Below, piece by piece: positions 35,501 to 48,000 of a DNA stretch of 64,000 nt. How positions within the stretch are numbered: position 1 is the first letter of the stretch; each line of letters starts with the position of its first letter. The stretch comes from Otis tarda (taxonomy: Eukaryota > Chordata > Aves > Otidiformes > Otididae): assembly GCA_026413225.1 (NCBI GenBank), contig CM048572.1, positions 7,750,001 through 7,814,000 on the forward strand, written 5' to 3'. The position numbers were made by a program, and so were the translations under genes. Under the pieces are notes generated by a model. It saw only the letters and a list, made by a program, of their open reading frames with translations, made no database searches and had not been told where the DNA came from.

Positions 35501-38500
35501 CAATGTTCACGCCTGCTTTCTTACTCCAGTCTGATTGTTTTAATAATCCAATAGATCTTTACCTGGTGTTAGTTTTTGAAGGTCTACATTTTAATGAATG
35601 TAACGGGAATTTCTAGAGCAGTTCATAAGAGCAGTTTCCTTGACTTTAACAGGGCTGCCCACACTGGTAAAGCTAACCGCGCACCAGGTCTCAGCAGCAG
35701 CACAGCTGCGTATCTGCCGTGCATATGGCCCCGGACGCTGACAGCTCAGAGGACCAGACGCACGCCCGCTCCTTTCTGTCTGCACACAGAGCACCCCTAA
35801 GGTGCTGCTCAGGGTGAGAGGCATTTAACTCCGAGCTAGTTCGATTTTGAATTTAAGTGGTCTTTATTTGCCAGCAGCAGTTCAATATTTATATTACCTT
35901 TAATCCATATCTTACTGGGCAGAATTTATTATGTACTTCTCTTATCTCGTATGGAGCATGCAAGTTGATGGTAAACTTGACTGAGGAAGGACCTAGCAGA
36001 TAGACCGTGCTGTTTGAAACGCTGAATGTGGGAGAGGAAAGGCTGTACGTGAGCCCAGGCGATGGTCTGGTGGCACAGGGCATCTCCTGAGTGTCCCTGC
36101 CTGGCTGTGCAGTTGCATTTGTATCTCTTGTGGCTCCCATCGTGATAGCAGCATTTCAGAAACAGCTATGGTTTTGGTTTGTTTATAACATGGGTGAGCT
36201 TTTCTTTGTTTTTTTCCTTCAAATGTGAATGCTCCCCTGGGTTGATACTGTTCCTCGTGAATGGTGATCCTACCTGTGTAAAACCATGAGCACCTGACCA
36301 TCAAACCTTGGGTGCAGGCTCACAGGACGCGTGTGGAGATTCCTCTAGCATACCAGCTGCATGGCTTAGTTTCTGTGCTGAAACATAAACAGACTGATGG
36401 CAGATGGGAGCTTTGGTTTGAGAATTCATTCAGCTCCATTAAGGTGAGTTTTTTGTGGGTTTTTGGTTTGGTTTTTTTTTTTTTACATTTAGAATTGCAA
36501 TATTAATGGTGGTTAACAGAGGTTTCCTGGAAACAGAGATAACAATTAAAAACCAAAGTACAATAAAATTGATGTGATTGTGGGTGTCAGAGAGAGGGGA
36601 GTGTTTACCGTAACTGAAATCTGTAATTGATGTTACCAGTGTAAAGATGATGGCACACTGACATCTCATGATGCAGTACAGCTGCCGTGAGTTGGAGCTG
36701 GAAGAAAGTGGTGCAATCTTAGCAGACCTGCGTGTCACCTGCATCCTTGAAGGAGAAGGGAGCACAGCTGGAGGTGAAGCAGGGCAGCACCTCTGCTGAC
36801 TGCCTGGGACAATCTGAAACAAATACGTTTAAGGGCTCCTCACCACACAGCTGTCATATGAGGCTGTCGTAGTTCAGCCTACAGAGTGAAAAACCAGAAC
36901 AGAGGCCTGAGCTTCATCGAGCAGCACCGAGTCACAGGAATAAGTTAATTCAATAAGTTGTAGGTGTCTCAGGGAGTGATGGGCAGCGTCCTCTGCCTGC
37001 TGGGTGAGGGGGAGGAAGGATGCCAGGCTGGAACAGGCAGGCAGGGAAGGGCAGGAGCGGGAGGAGGAACTGCTCTGCTAATAGGTAGCATGAGAAGTGC
37101 TCTATGTTATATATCTCCAAATGTGCTTCTGTCCGGCATTTCAAACACCCAGAAATGGCTTCCAAAGCAACAACACAGGAGTGGTTGCTGCAATTACGTA
37201 TTGGGAATGGTTTATTAAACAGCTGTAATTGTGCAAATGCAATGGCAAATGTGTCTGCTTTATGGTAGTACATTTCAGTCAAAATGGCTTAATGACTGTA
37301 TTGAAGTCGTTTATTGGGAAATGTGGAAGCCGTGCAATTAAGCAAATGTATTTTTCCAGGTTTACAACCATCCAGTTTTCTATATATCCTGTATGCTGCA
37401 ATGGATTTATTCATTCCTGTGCACCTTTGGTAGGAAGTGGGTAGATGTACCATGAATACAGAGTTTTCTTTCTAGCTCATGGATATGCAAAAGCAATTTT
37501 CTCTCTATTTCGACTGGAAAGTAAGCTCACTTTCATGGAAGAGTGTGTGTGGCAGGCTGAGGTGTCTCTAAAACCAACCAGATCCTCTAACCCTCTCCAC
37601 AAATGCGCAGCCTTGGGCCAAACTGAAAGACATTGTACGTGAAGAGGTCCCTCCTTCCTCTGTCTCTGAGGCTTCTTCTCACTTGCTGTGTGCGGGATTT
37701 AACTAAAAAGTCTGTCATTTCAGTGTGATTGGGGTCTCAGAGAGGAGCTTGAGATGGTTAGGAGAAGCAGCCCTTTATGTGAAACTGGCGGGGGGTGGGG
37801 GAGGAGTCTTATGTGGAATCAGAGTGACAAGTAGATGTTCAAACTCCTTATTAGCTGCAGAGGTTTCTAGAGTGGGGCAGAGTTTCTTCTTTAATAGTCT
37901 GTGTTCTGCTTTGTGTTCCCATATTACACCAAACCTCATCATTCTCTGAAGATTCTCAATTGCTTAGATCAGAGGCTTTCCACAAAACTGGGTGGGAGTG
38001 GATTTTCCAAAGGCTCTAAGGCAAGTTGGGTAAAGCCGAACGTTTAACTACCTTCCACGCTTTGAGCAGCCAGCGTTGCCAGGCAGGAACTCAGTGGTAG
38101 TCAGTGGTCTCCAAGGGGGCTGCAGACGGCTACGTGGTGCGGCCAGTAGTGTCCACCCTGGGCTCACGAGGGGTCTGGAAGGGTGTGAGGTGGCCAGATC
38201 CAAAAAAGGCTTTAGGTGCCTGGGATAAGAGAGAAATGTCAGTTATAGAAGGTTTTTGTCAGCATGACTCCATCACCTAGTGATCAAAGGTGAGAGGGAA
38301 GGGGAGTCAGAGGTGATTTAAGATCCCAAACTACAGACACACCTGCTTGCTCTCAGGTCTCTGTTCTTCACGACAAACAGAGAGAAATCAAAACCAGTTC
38401 TCAAATCAACTCGTGTTCAGTCTCCTCCTTGACATCTGTCATAGAAGGGGAGACGATAAAGCTTAATAAGGAGATTTGTTTTACACAAGATCCTGGGCTT

Positions 38501-41500
38501 GTAGATAGCTGTGTTATAATTGACTGTGTTAATTTGTGTGCCTATTTTGCTCCTTTCTTTTAATCTCTGCATCTATTAATTATTGCAGAACAGTTCTTGC
38601 TGATAACTCCCTGGCAGTTTGCGCTGCTGTTCTGAAATTATAAAATGATATAGTTGGCAGAATGGGTACAGACATGTACAGTTAATTGGGTTTTTGCAGA
38701 ATGAAATTACAGAGTGTAATAATATGCCCAGGGTGCCACGGGAAGTGCAATTTCTTATTGCTTTGGTAAATAGGATTGGGAGAATGTGAGCTCTCATATA
38801 GTCTCAGAATTTATCCCACAGTGGCTGAGGGTTTCAAACGTCTGTCACTGAGCCCTATGTCACAGACCCATTGCTGTGAGGGCCCCGTTGGGTTTTTTTC
38901 CCCCCAGCTCATTCACACTGGTAACAGGTTTGGCTGCAGAGCGCCTGAAGCTCTCTGCCTGAAGTCACAGGAATCAGACAATCGGTAAATAAGTGGTGGG
39001 TCACGGTGACGTGAGCTTTGCTGGAGGGCACAGAGCGCTTCTGTTTCTCACCTCTCTTATTAGGAAGTAGGATTGGATAGAAGCCATTGAGCATGTTTCT
39101 CTAAATGATAGAGGTTGGTGAGAATGAATGTTTTTCATTTCCTGCAAGTCTCAAAGCCAAGGCTTTTTTCCTCCTTTTTGCCAACCTGAATGCACAATTT
39201 TTGGTCAACTTGAAAGGTGTTACACAAATTGGGTAGCTTTGGTGACTGTGAAGATTTTATTCAATAAAAGCATGAGCAACTTGAAGGAGACTTGAAGGAT
39301 AAATGGAGATTGAAAGTTTACTTCTATTAAGAAGCCATTTCCTTTGAAAACTACCACTCCTCCCCCAAAAACTTTGAGTAGCAAAACTTGATTATTGCTA
39401 CCTGCTGCCTTAGCTGGAAATGTCAATAATTTGACATCAGCCTCAGCACTCTGATGTCTCACAAGTGCTGCCAGCTGCAGCGCGGCTGAGAGACCTGGGC
39501 CCCGATTCCCAGTTCCGTTCCCGGCCTCCTGCGCACCCCCAAGGCTGCAGCTTTTCTCCTCTCCGTTTCATCTGCTCAGCTGTCAAAGTGGGGTTGGAAA
39601 CGTCACTATTTTTGAGTCCCCCCAGCTCTGGATGCAGGCAGCACGCTCATTCCTTCCTGCATATGCAATGTGCAACCTCCTTCCACTGTCTCCACTCGTC
39701 TCATTAAAGCTCTGGTTTTATGAGTTGGGGATTTGTAATTTTTTTGTTGTTGTTACTGCTACTGCGGGTTTTCTGCATCACCACTCATTCTTATAATTAA
39801 AGTGACAGCTCTTGAACTAGTATGTCAAAACAGCACGGCTGAGGTAGGGAAGTACTGGGAAGATCATCTTTAATCAGACAACAGTGATTCATATTTAACC
39901 GGGTGGATGGGAAGTCCTAGATCCGGCTGGCTCGCTGTGAAGTTTCCCCAAGGACAGGGTGTTGTTAGAGTTTTGCACAAGTGTCTGGGCCCCACTGCTC
40001 GGGGTTTTGATGGAAGCTATTCAATGTGCAGTTTCTGTCATCGTGTTGGAACTGTAGACGGGGAGCTTTGAACGCTAGCAAATCTTTTCAGATTTATTTT
40101 TTTGAAGCTGTACAAGAAAAGAAAGACAAAGGAGATGAATTTGGTTTGAAGATCAGCTGAGCTCTCCAGCTTGGATGGAAGTTCATTGCTTCTGGGAGTC
40201 CCAGCTCTTTGTTCCCCAGTCTCAGCATCACACAGCCAGACACGCTGATCCTGAGGGTATCTCAGCGGAGAAATCCCAAGTGCAGGTGACATTGGCAGCT
40301 ACGTGAACTGTGCATCTCCCCTACGTTGTGTGGGGCAAGGCAGCTCTGGCTCGGTATGGCTGCTTTCCCAGAAGGGTTTCTTTGTCCTGCATGCAGGGCC
40401 GTTCGACCTGCTGTCACCAGACAGCTGCAGTCCTTAACATTTCATGCCTTTGGGCTGACACAGGGAAGACTCTGATCAGCTCAGCTCTTTAAGGTTCTTA
40501 TGTCGCTCCAGGTTAATAATGCTGCTTATTACAGATTTGCACCTGAAACTCTCCCCCTCCTTTGAATTTCTCAGTCTTTCTGTAAAGACTTCATGAATAC
40601 ATCTGGAAAACAACTCCCTGCTATGTGTGTAGCTGGGCCTGATTAACGGAGGTCTTTGAGGTAGACCCATGGGAATTAGGAGTATTTTCGCTGCTCGTTT
40701 AAGATGCCCTGTGCCTCTGCAGAGAGATATCATGGCAGCCTGCGTGTGGGGAGGCCTTTAGATTTATCCTTCTTATGATGGCTGCTTTCCAGCATTCTGG
40801 CTTGTAGGGTACAAGAACTTTGGATTAATGGCAATATTTTTATATTGCCTTAAATAAACTTTCATTCTTGACCAGAGATTTGTACTTCATTACATTGCTA
40901 TGTTAAATGCATTATTTATTTTCAGTGCCATGCAATCTTACAATAATAACATTTGATGCCGCTTAAGATTAAAAGGCTCGGATTTCAAGAGCTCAAAGGA
41001 TTTCTAGCTGGGAGCAATCAGCCCTCCAGTGCTCAGATACCATATAGCACCATATACCTGAGCTAACAGTTCCTTTTCCAATAACGTTTTTAGCACTGAA
41101 AATACTGGCCTGTGTGAGAAGACCGCCGTAGCAGATAGCCTGGTGTTGGTCTGGTGTGGCAGCTTCTCTGTTCCTGCAGTATTTTATTTCTGAGACAATA
41201 TTCTCTCTGTCTCCATACACAGGAATGAAATCTTTGATTTCAGCACTCCTGATTGGTCAATATATATACTTTAAGTGAAAAAGAGGGGTGAGTCGGTGGG
41301 ATGCTGCTGCTCTTTACACATGTGCTGCCCTCTGAAGGTAACTGGAACTGGAGTTTGTCCTCAAGTGCAACACCTGGAGTAGTGCCATAGCTACACGAGG
41401 ATGCTTTGGGCAATGCAACTGCTGCTAGGATCTCTGCCAGAATGGAGATGAATATACATGACACACTTGTGAATTGCTCAAAGAAATTAGGGGTGGGAGG

Positions 41501-41994
41501 GGGAAGAGAAGGAGGGGGGTGGAGCAGCCTTTCTCTATTGCACTCTCACGTGGTGGCAGGCTGATGACTGGGAGCTATTGCAATGCTTATAATTGCCTCA
41601 TTATGGACAGAAAATATAATTAAAAGGGACAGCAATCTTTCTCCAACTTCAAAACACCGCAGTCTATCTTTGAAAGCAATTTTGGCTATTAGCACAGGTG
41701 GTAATGTCCCAGCAGTTGAACCCAATCTAATTTCAGTGTCAAACTGCTAAGGAGAAAAAATGAGTTCCCCTCCAGCTGCCTTCTGACAAAGCCACTGTGT
41801 CTGGTGGGAGAAACAGGAGAATGAAGCAGCACACAGAGCTCAGATGGGGTGGGACAGGCAGCCCAAATGTGGGAGCAATTGAGTGTGCGGGCGGGCACCA
41901 GAGGAAGACGAGCAAAGGCTGTCGTCTTTGCCAGGTCTGTTCCCCCCAGTGCTGCCTTGCCCTGAGATGGAGATATGATGGGTACACAAAGCAG
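29536..41994. other. Convergent intergenic interval, left part
   Basis: No coding exon is recognised on either strand. TERF1, which lies between KCNB2 and SBSPON in human, was looked for on the - strand by its TRFH and Myb motifs and not seen. Several A/T-rich stretches dense in TAATTG/CAATTA motifs (about 30415-30600, 37080-37350 and 38560-38770) look like possible conserved non-coding elements. The rest is unremarkable. Confidence 0.5.
31674..31698. repeat. Short (GT)n/(GA)n microsatellite
   Basis: A run 'gtgtgtgtgcgtgagagaga' plus further GA units. It is a compound dinucleotide repeat in intergenic DNA. Confidence 0.85.
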
Positions 41995-42026
41995 CACACG
42001 ATGCCGTCTGCAGATGGCATCGAGTG
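41995..42026. repeat. 32-bp near-perfect palindrome
   Basis: The arms 'cacacgatgccgtctg' and 'cagatggcatcgagtg' are reverse complements except at two positions, and the centre is the PstI site CTGCAG with no loop. It could extrude as a small cruciform or bind a symmetric dimer. No gene is attached. Confidence 0.85.
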
Positions 42027-45000
42027 TATTATTTTTGCTGAGGATGAGCAGTTCAGCCACATGTTCTCTGGGACAATAAGCAAATCACTTACATTTGTCT
42101 TGCTTGGCTTAGATGTTAAAGCAACAGCAGCTGTGTGAAAACGTGCTCTCTTTGTTGGACTCAGTGTGGCCGTTTCCCTCTCTTGCTCGGATGGGATGGC
42201 TTCGGGTGGCTGTGGCCCTGCTGTGCAGAAAGAGGGAGGTTCATCCAGGCCTGTAGTGAGCAGCCTGGGTAGGTGCAGAGTTAGTCCAGCACGGAGCTCT
42301 TTAGTGCTCTTCAAGGCTTTCAAAAGGACCATCAATTCTTCAGAGCCCTGTAATTGCAAGAAACCTAGTTTCATATTCCTCAGGCATTATGAAGTTGAAC
42401 AAAACATTTTTGGTGGAGTAACCAATAGGATTTGACTTCAATCCTTGATGCATTTTCTTTGAAAGAAAAAATATCTACAAACCTCTGCTCTCTCCCTGTA
42501 TTGTTCATTTACATGTGTTGCTTTTCCTCTGGGATCAAAAGCAGAGGAGCTGAAGTTCAGAGAGAAAATAATCTTCCTTGTTCTTCCTCACCCCATGAAA
42601 AAGGGAATTGTTGGAGTTTCTGCAGGTCAAACCAGTCCCTCTACCTCGGTCCCGTGGCTGAGTGCTAGGCTACGTGTTGGGGGGCTCGGCTTTAGCAGAA
42701 CAGACTGGCTGACCCAACCAGCCTTTTTTATCCAGCTGCTGAGATCTGGTCAGCATGCCTCTGGCAGCCAGAGGCCACCACTGAAAACTATCTACTGCTC
42801 CTCTGTTTTGTGGGGACTGACGGTTCAAGAAACCCCACTCAGAAAAGCCTACGCACAAGTGAAGTGTTACTGGGGGAAAGAGCGGGCATCTTATGGTACC
42901 TGGCCAAGAGCTCATCTGAAAGGTGTCTCCATGCACTCTGTCTTTGAGACTTCATGTCCCAACTTTGCAGCCTGGAAAGGGGAGGATGCTGAAGAAGAGG
43001 GAGACTGAAAGGAAGGAATTAACAAGAAAAGTGAAATAGCTAATTTTTCGTTTCATCTCCTGAGACATGAAAGAAGATTTTTGCAGCTAATGAATTATTT
43101 CTGAAAACACTAGTAATAGCTGCAGGCAACATTAACTTCAAGTTTCCCAATGAGCAAGCATCACTTATGTACTGATTTAAAATTCTAATGTATTTTCATT
43201 TGCAGTAGCTCAACTCTAACATGACTGAGGGTCTGGAAAGAGGCCAGGAGAAGCAGCCATGTTGCTGACAGTTTAGTAATCTCCTTAGATGCAGCAGCGG
43301 AAAACAGTGGCCAGAGCCTGTTGAAGCCTGGGGTGACCAACTGTCTCAGCAGAGAGGCTCCCAAGCCCTTCGTTAGCACTGCGGATATGGGAATATTCTG
43401 GTTGCTGCAAGCACAGCGGTGATTTCAAGCTAAGCAGTTGTGTCATAGGTTAAACAGCTCTGCTGCTATTTAAAACTGCAGGGTGGGAACCTGGCCCTGC
43501 TGAAAGCAATGCAAGTTTTGCTCTGGACTTCAGAGACAGTGGGGTTTCTGCTTCATTTTCAAAGAAACCCTGCTGCCTGCCAAGTTGGAGTTAAAACCCA
43601 GCTGGGAACGTGGACTGGAGTATGCCAGACGGTAAGGTGGCGATCTGGAATCCCACCTCACACCTGGAGCTGAGGCTGGTCATTGTGGGCATGGGGAAGA
43701 GGGAAGGCTCAGTCTCCAGGGTGGGGTTGGTATCCTGGTGGCACTGCTCAGTGACTGAGGGATGTGTCATCCGAGAGAAAAAGAGAAACAGATGGCAGAG
43801 GGAGTTACAGTGGGAGGAAAACCCAATTAGAAGTCCCAGCATGGTTTGTGGTAGGGATATGGATCTTCTACCTTGAGTAACAGCCAGGAAAAGAGAGCCA
43901 CCCAGCTTTTTCACCCATGGTGGAAAAAATTCTTGTTTCAGGCGGAGAATGATGTTGAAAAAAAGCTTTTGCAAAGCCTTTGAGAGATTCTTCTCTCAAG
44001 GGAGAGTGAGTAGGGGCAGTACAATGGGAACACAGACTCCAAAGGTCCAGAATGTGGGCTTATTATTCCAATATAGGGGTTTTTAGGTTCCCTCTCCTGG
44101 AAGGATGTTTAATATTTAAGACAGCCTGGGAGTTGGAAGTCTGTAATCCCTGGGAATACCCCAGCCCCGCGGGGCACAAACACCTGGTGCCTCTGTGGTC
44201 ACTTGCACCCCTGTTTTGGCCATTCAGAAGTTAATTTTCAGAAGCAGCGAGCATTAGCATGAGCTGAAGTTTGGCAGCCAGCACCTCTCAGCCTCAGTTG
44301 CTGTAAAATTCTTCCTTTGTGAAACAGAGTTTGTGACTTCTCACCGTGCGCAGGCCTGAATGTCAGAAAATAACAGAGCTGTGTTTTGCTGTGCGGTTCT
44401 TGCACTGTCATCCCTTTGCTCATGCATTATGCCGGAGCACGGCTGCCGCTGCCGGCCTCCAGCCATGCCCAGCTGAAGAGCAGGCGAAGGCACGGCTGCT
44501 GCGCTGCTGCTTTCTGACGTTCACGTGCTTGGTTTGCTGTCAAAGCAATCTCTTCTTCCCGTCCAGCTCTGCAGCCGGCGGTGGTGTTGCTTTGCAGGTG
44601 CGCTGCACAGCGTGTACCGAAGCGTACTATTTATAGGAGGGCAAGGTGTCTGTTTAACGAACGGGAAACGTTCTGGGAGAAAGATGAGAAAGAGCGGTTG
44701 AGCAAGAAAGAGTGAGAGAGTTCTGATTTTATTCCCCTACAAAAGGGCTAGGGAATGAAATAAGAAAAATAATTCCTGAATAACATGAGATACGGTGAAA
44801 TTAATGCATTTTTGTTTTTCCTTTCTCACTGTCAGCATTTATTTCCATGAAACTATATTCCTACCTGGTACTCCACTCTTAATTTTCTCGCTGAATACAC
44901 TATACAGTTCTCAGATCACTTAACTACTGTTAATAAATGACTCTTATGAAATAGATATGTGTCTTCTCCCTGTTGAAGGGTGCTCAGGAACAAAGAGTCA

Positions 45001-48000
45001 GAGTTAAATATAGGGCCAGAGCTCAGGCATTCTCAGGCCTCACCATTATGCATAAGCCATCAAGTCACCCTAGAAGCTCATAGCAGCCGCATTGGTGGAA
45101 ACGACTGCCCATCCTTAAAGCTTTTTGCTTTACGTAAAAAAAAGTCCAAGAAATGCTGTTCTGCAAGTTTATTCTGGAGCTCTCCGGAAGTATCAGTTGC
45201 ACAGATTACTCATGACGTAGGTGTATATTAAGAAAACTGCAACACAGTATGGGACACACAGTGTCCTGGAGATGCTCTTTACGTATCCAGCCTGTCTGTA
45301 AAATCTTCCTGCAGCTCTCGGTACGGTTCAGTCAGCAGTGTATCCTATGTCAGCTTCCATTCATCTACCCTTTGCAAAATCCTTTCTTCACTTTCTCTTA
45401 ATTTTTGTTATATAAATTCTATATTTCCCTGAATAGAGGCTCTGAACTGCTGAACTCCATCTGAAGTCAACCCAGCTAACAGGCTCATTTATATTAATAG
45501 GAAATCCACTGTTCCTTTTTGCTGGATTCCCAGTGGAACAGCTGGTGGTCTGCTTCTTCCATGCAGCCATCCTACTCCATACTGAAATGCCTCAAAAATA
45601 CTTATTTGCTGGAAAATGTTAGCAGAAACCAATGATGTTGCTGATGTGAAAAACAAATAAATAGAGAAAGCCACAGATACTTCAGGTCAATTAGACCTTC
45701 AGAAAGTGGTCACATTTTTTGTATACTATTCGATAACACTTAACAGCTGTCTTCCAACAGCCTCATGGCTTTTAACGACTAATCGTAGAAAAAAAACCCA
45801 ACCCAACAAACCGAACAAAATAAATAGAGTTAGAGCTAGGTCACGTTATTTGCCTTGAACTTGTAGTTAGGAGCTCGGATGTACTTGGTATAACGTATTA
45901 GACAAAGACTTCTTTCCCTTACCTAGCCCAGCTGATCAGCACCAGCTGTTTGGGGAAGATGTTTTAGAAAAGCTACACGAAGCATCTTAAGGGCTTCTCT
46001 ATTCACAGAGGAAAATTAATAATTTTTGCCTTATACCATCATCCAAAGGGTATATATACTTTCTAATTTATTGATTCTTTGGCTTACACTGTGATTTACT
46101 TTTCCTTTTAGTTGCCATTTAGAGCATTAAAACCCTTTGGAGCTTCTGGGACAGACAGACCTTCCCATTAGTGAGGTGGGCAGCGCACAGCTGGTGCGAG
46201 GTTCAGAGCCACTGTCATCTCGAAGGTGGAACGGGGCCCTGTGGATACCCCAGGGTAGTGCTTGGGTCCTAATGGCAAGCAGATTGCATATTTGCATAAC
46301 GAAGTAAATGAGTGACATGACCACAGCAGGAGTGGAATGTCTTTCCCAGCCCCTTGTTATCATTGTACAACACTGGCCATTAGCCATGAAGTTTAGAGAA
46401 GAGGTCATCTGCCTATGCTTTAACTGAGCCTTGGGACAGAGAGAGACTCTCTTGGGATTTGTTTCCTACATAATGCTGTCTGAGATGCTGAGCTGGGGTG
46501 TGGGGGCCCTGGGCTCCCAGTCGGGGTGGCAAACCCTGTGTCCGCTCTCCTCCGCGGTGTGGCTGCAGTCATGTTCCTCTATGGCTCAGCTAGGCGCTTG
46601 GCATCGTCCGCACCGTGTTGGCTGTGATGGGGTCGCAGTAGTGAACGGCAGCAGTTTCTGCACAGCCACACAAGCACTAAGTGGAACCAGAGGCTTGGAC
46701 GCTCAGTGCACGCTTGTACAGCATTGTAGGTATTTGGTAAGCTCTGCCTCTGACTCCTGCACTTCAGGGACTTAATTTTTTAAGGCTTTACCAGTCTTTC
46801 ATGATTCAGAAAATAATGTCTCCAATTAATGTATCATCTGGCTCTTAAATCTGCCTGTAAAGAGGAGTAAAACTAGATCATGAACATCTATGGGAATTCA
46901 TTTTGGTTAAATAAGTTAAATTTCCACTTTCTCATGCCTGGCTCAATCTTCATCTGACTGTCTCCTAGTGTTCGCCTCTCCACCTTTTGGGAGAGTGCTA
47001 GAAGCTGCATCACTGTGCAGTTAATTTAAGACTGACTATCAGCAAGACATGAAAACGGCATTTTGCATTATGTATTTTTCTGTTCAGCACGTAGACCAAT
47101 TCATTTTAGCTTCAATTATTCTTAACAACATGTCTGCCGACATTATAAAATGGCACTGGGTATAGCAAAACGTAAGCCTGCCTGTAGATTAGAGATGTGG
47201 GCTCATTGTTTAATTTTATGGGGATTAAATTGTGTGATGCAATGTTGCTCGAATTTGCTCTTATTTTCCAAGCTAAGGTTAATACTCGGTGCTTACGCTT
47301 CTAACCAGAAACCGCAAACTTTCCTTGCTGTGACACATCAGCCTCAGCCTCTGCTTGGATGGCTGCAGACGGTACTCAGGGGCAAAGTTACTTCTAAATG
47401 CTCTTGCTTGCTGAATAATAATGATGCTGCCTCTCTCAGTAGCTCAGTTTCCTTACGAACAGTAGGAAGGAAGGTCAGTAAGTAGAAAGAGACAGTGTGG
47501 AAGAATCTAATCCATATTTTATAAGCAGAGGTTTTCCTACAGAAAACTTGTAAATTTTAAAAATTGTTACTCACTCTTCTGAAATGATCAAAATATATTG
47601 AAAAAATGTGACCTTTTCCTCATGGTCATCTGTGCTGAAATGCCTGAGCATCCTCCTTGGTTTCGGTGACACAATGTGATGTCACATGGGAGCAGAAACA
47701 TCCCTGGAGAAGGCAGTGGCATCTATAGGAGTGTGCTGCTCCATCTGTACTTCCAGCACTGCATGCCAGCATCAACTCTGGAAAGACTGCACTGGGTTTG
47801 TCAAAGAGAGAATTAAAAGTGAAGTGCCTATGGCCAAGCAGAGTGCAGCACGCACTTGCCAAATCATTCCCTAGTAGGTACTTAGTATTTGTGTTTAATG
47901 GTATGATGCGAAGAGCTACGCAGTGCTGTGATGCTGGGCCGGGGAGGCAGCCCGTGCGGTCACAGCCAGCAGCGCCCAGGCCCCGGTCAGTGCTGCCTGT

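Noticed and set aside
41739..42374. 211-codon open frame on -
   Set aside because: Composition is random-like, it spans the palindrome, and no family is recognised.
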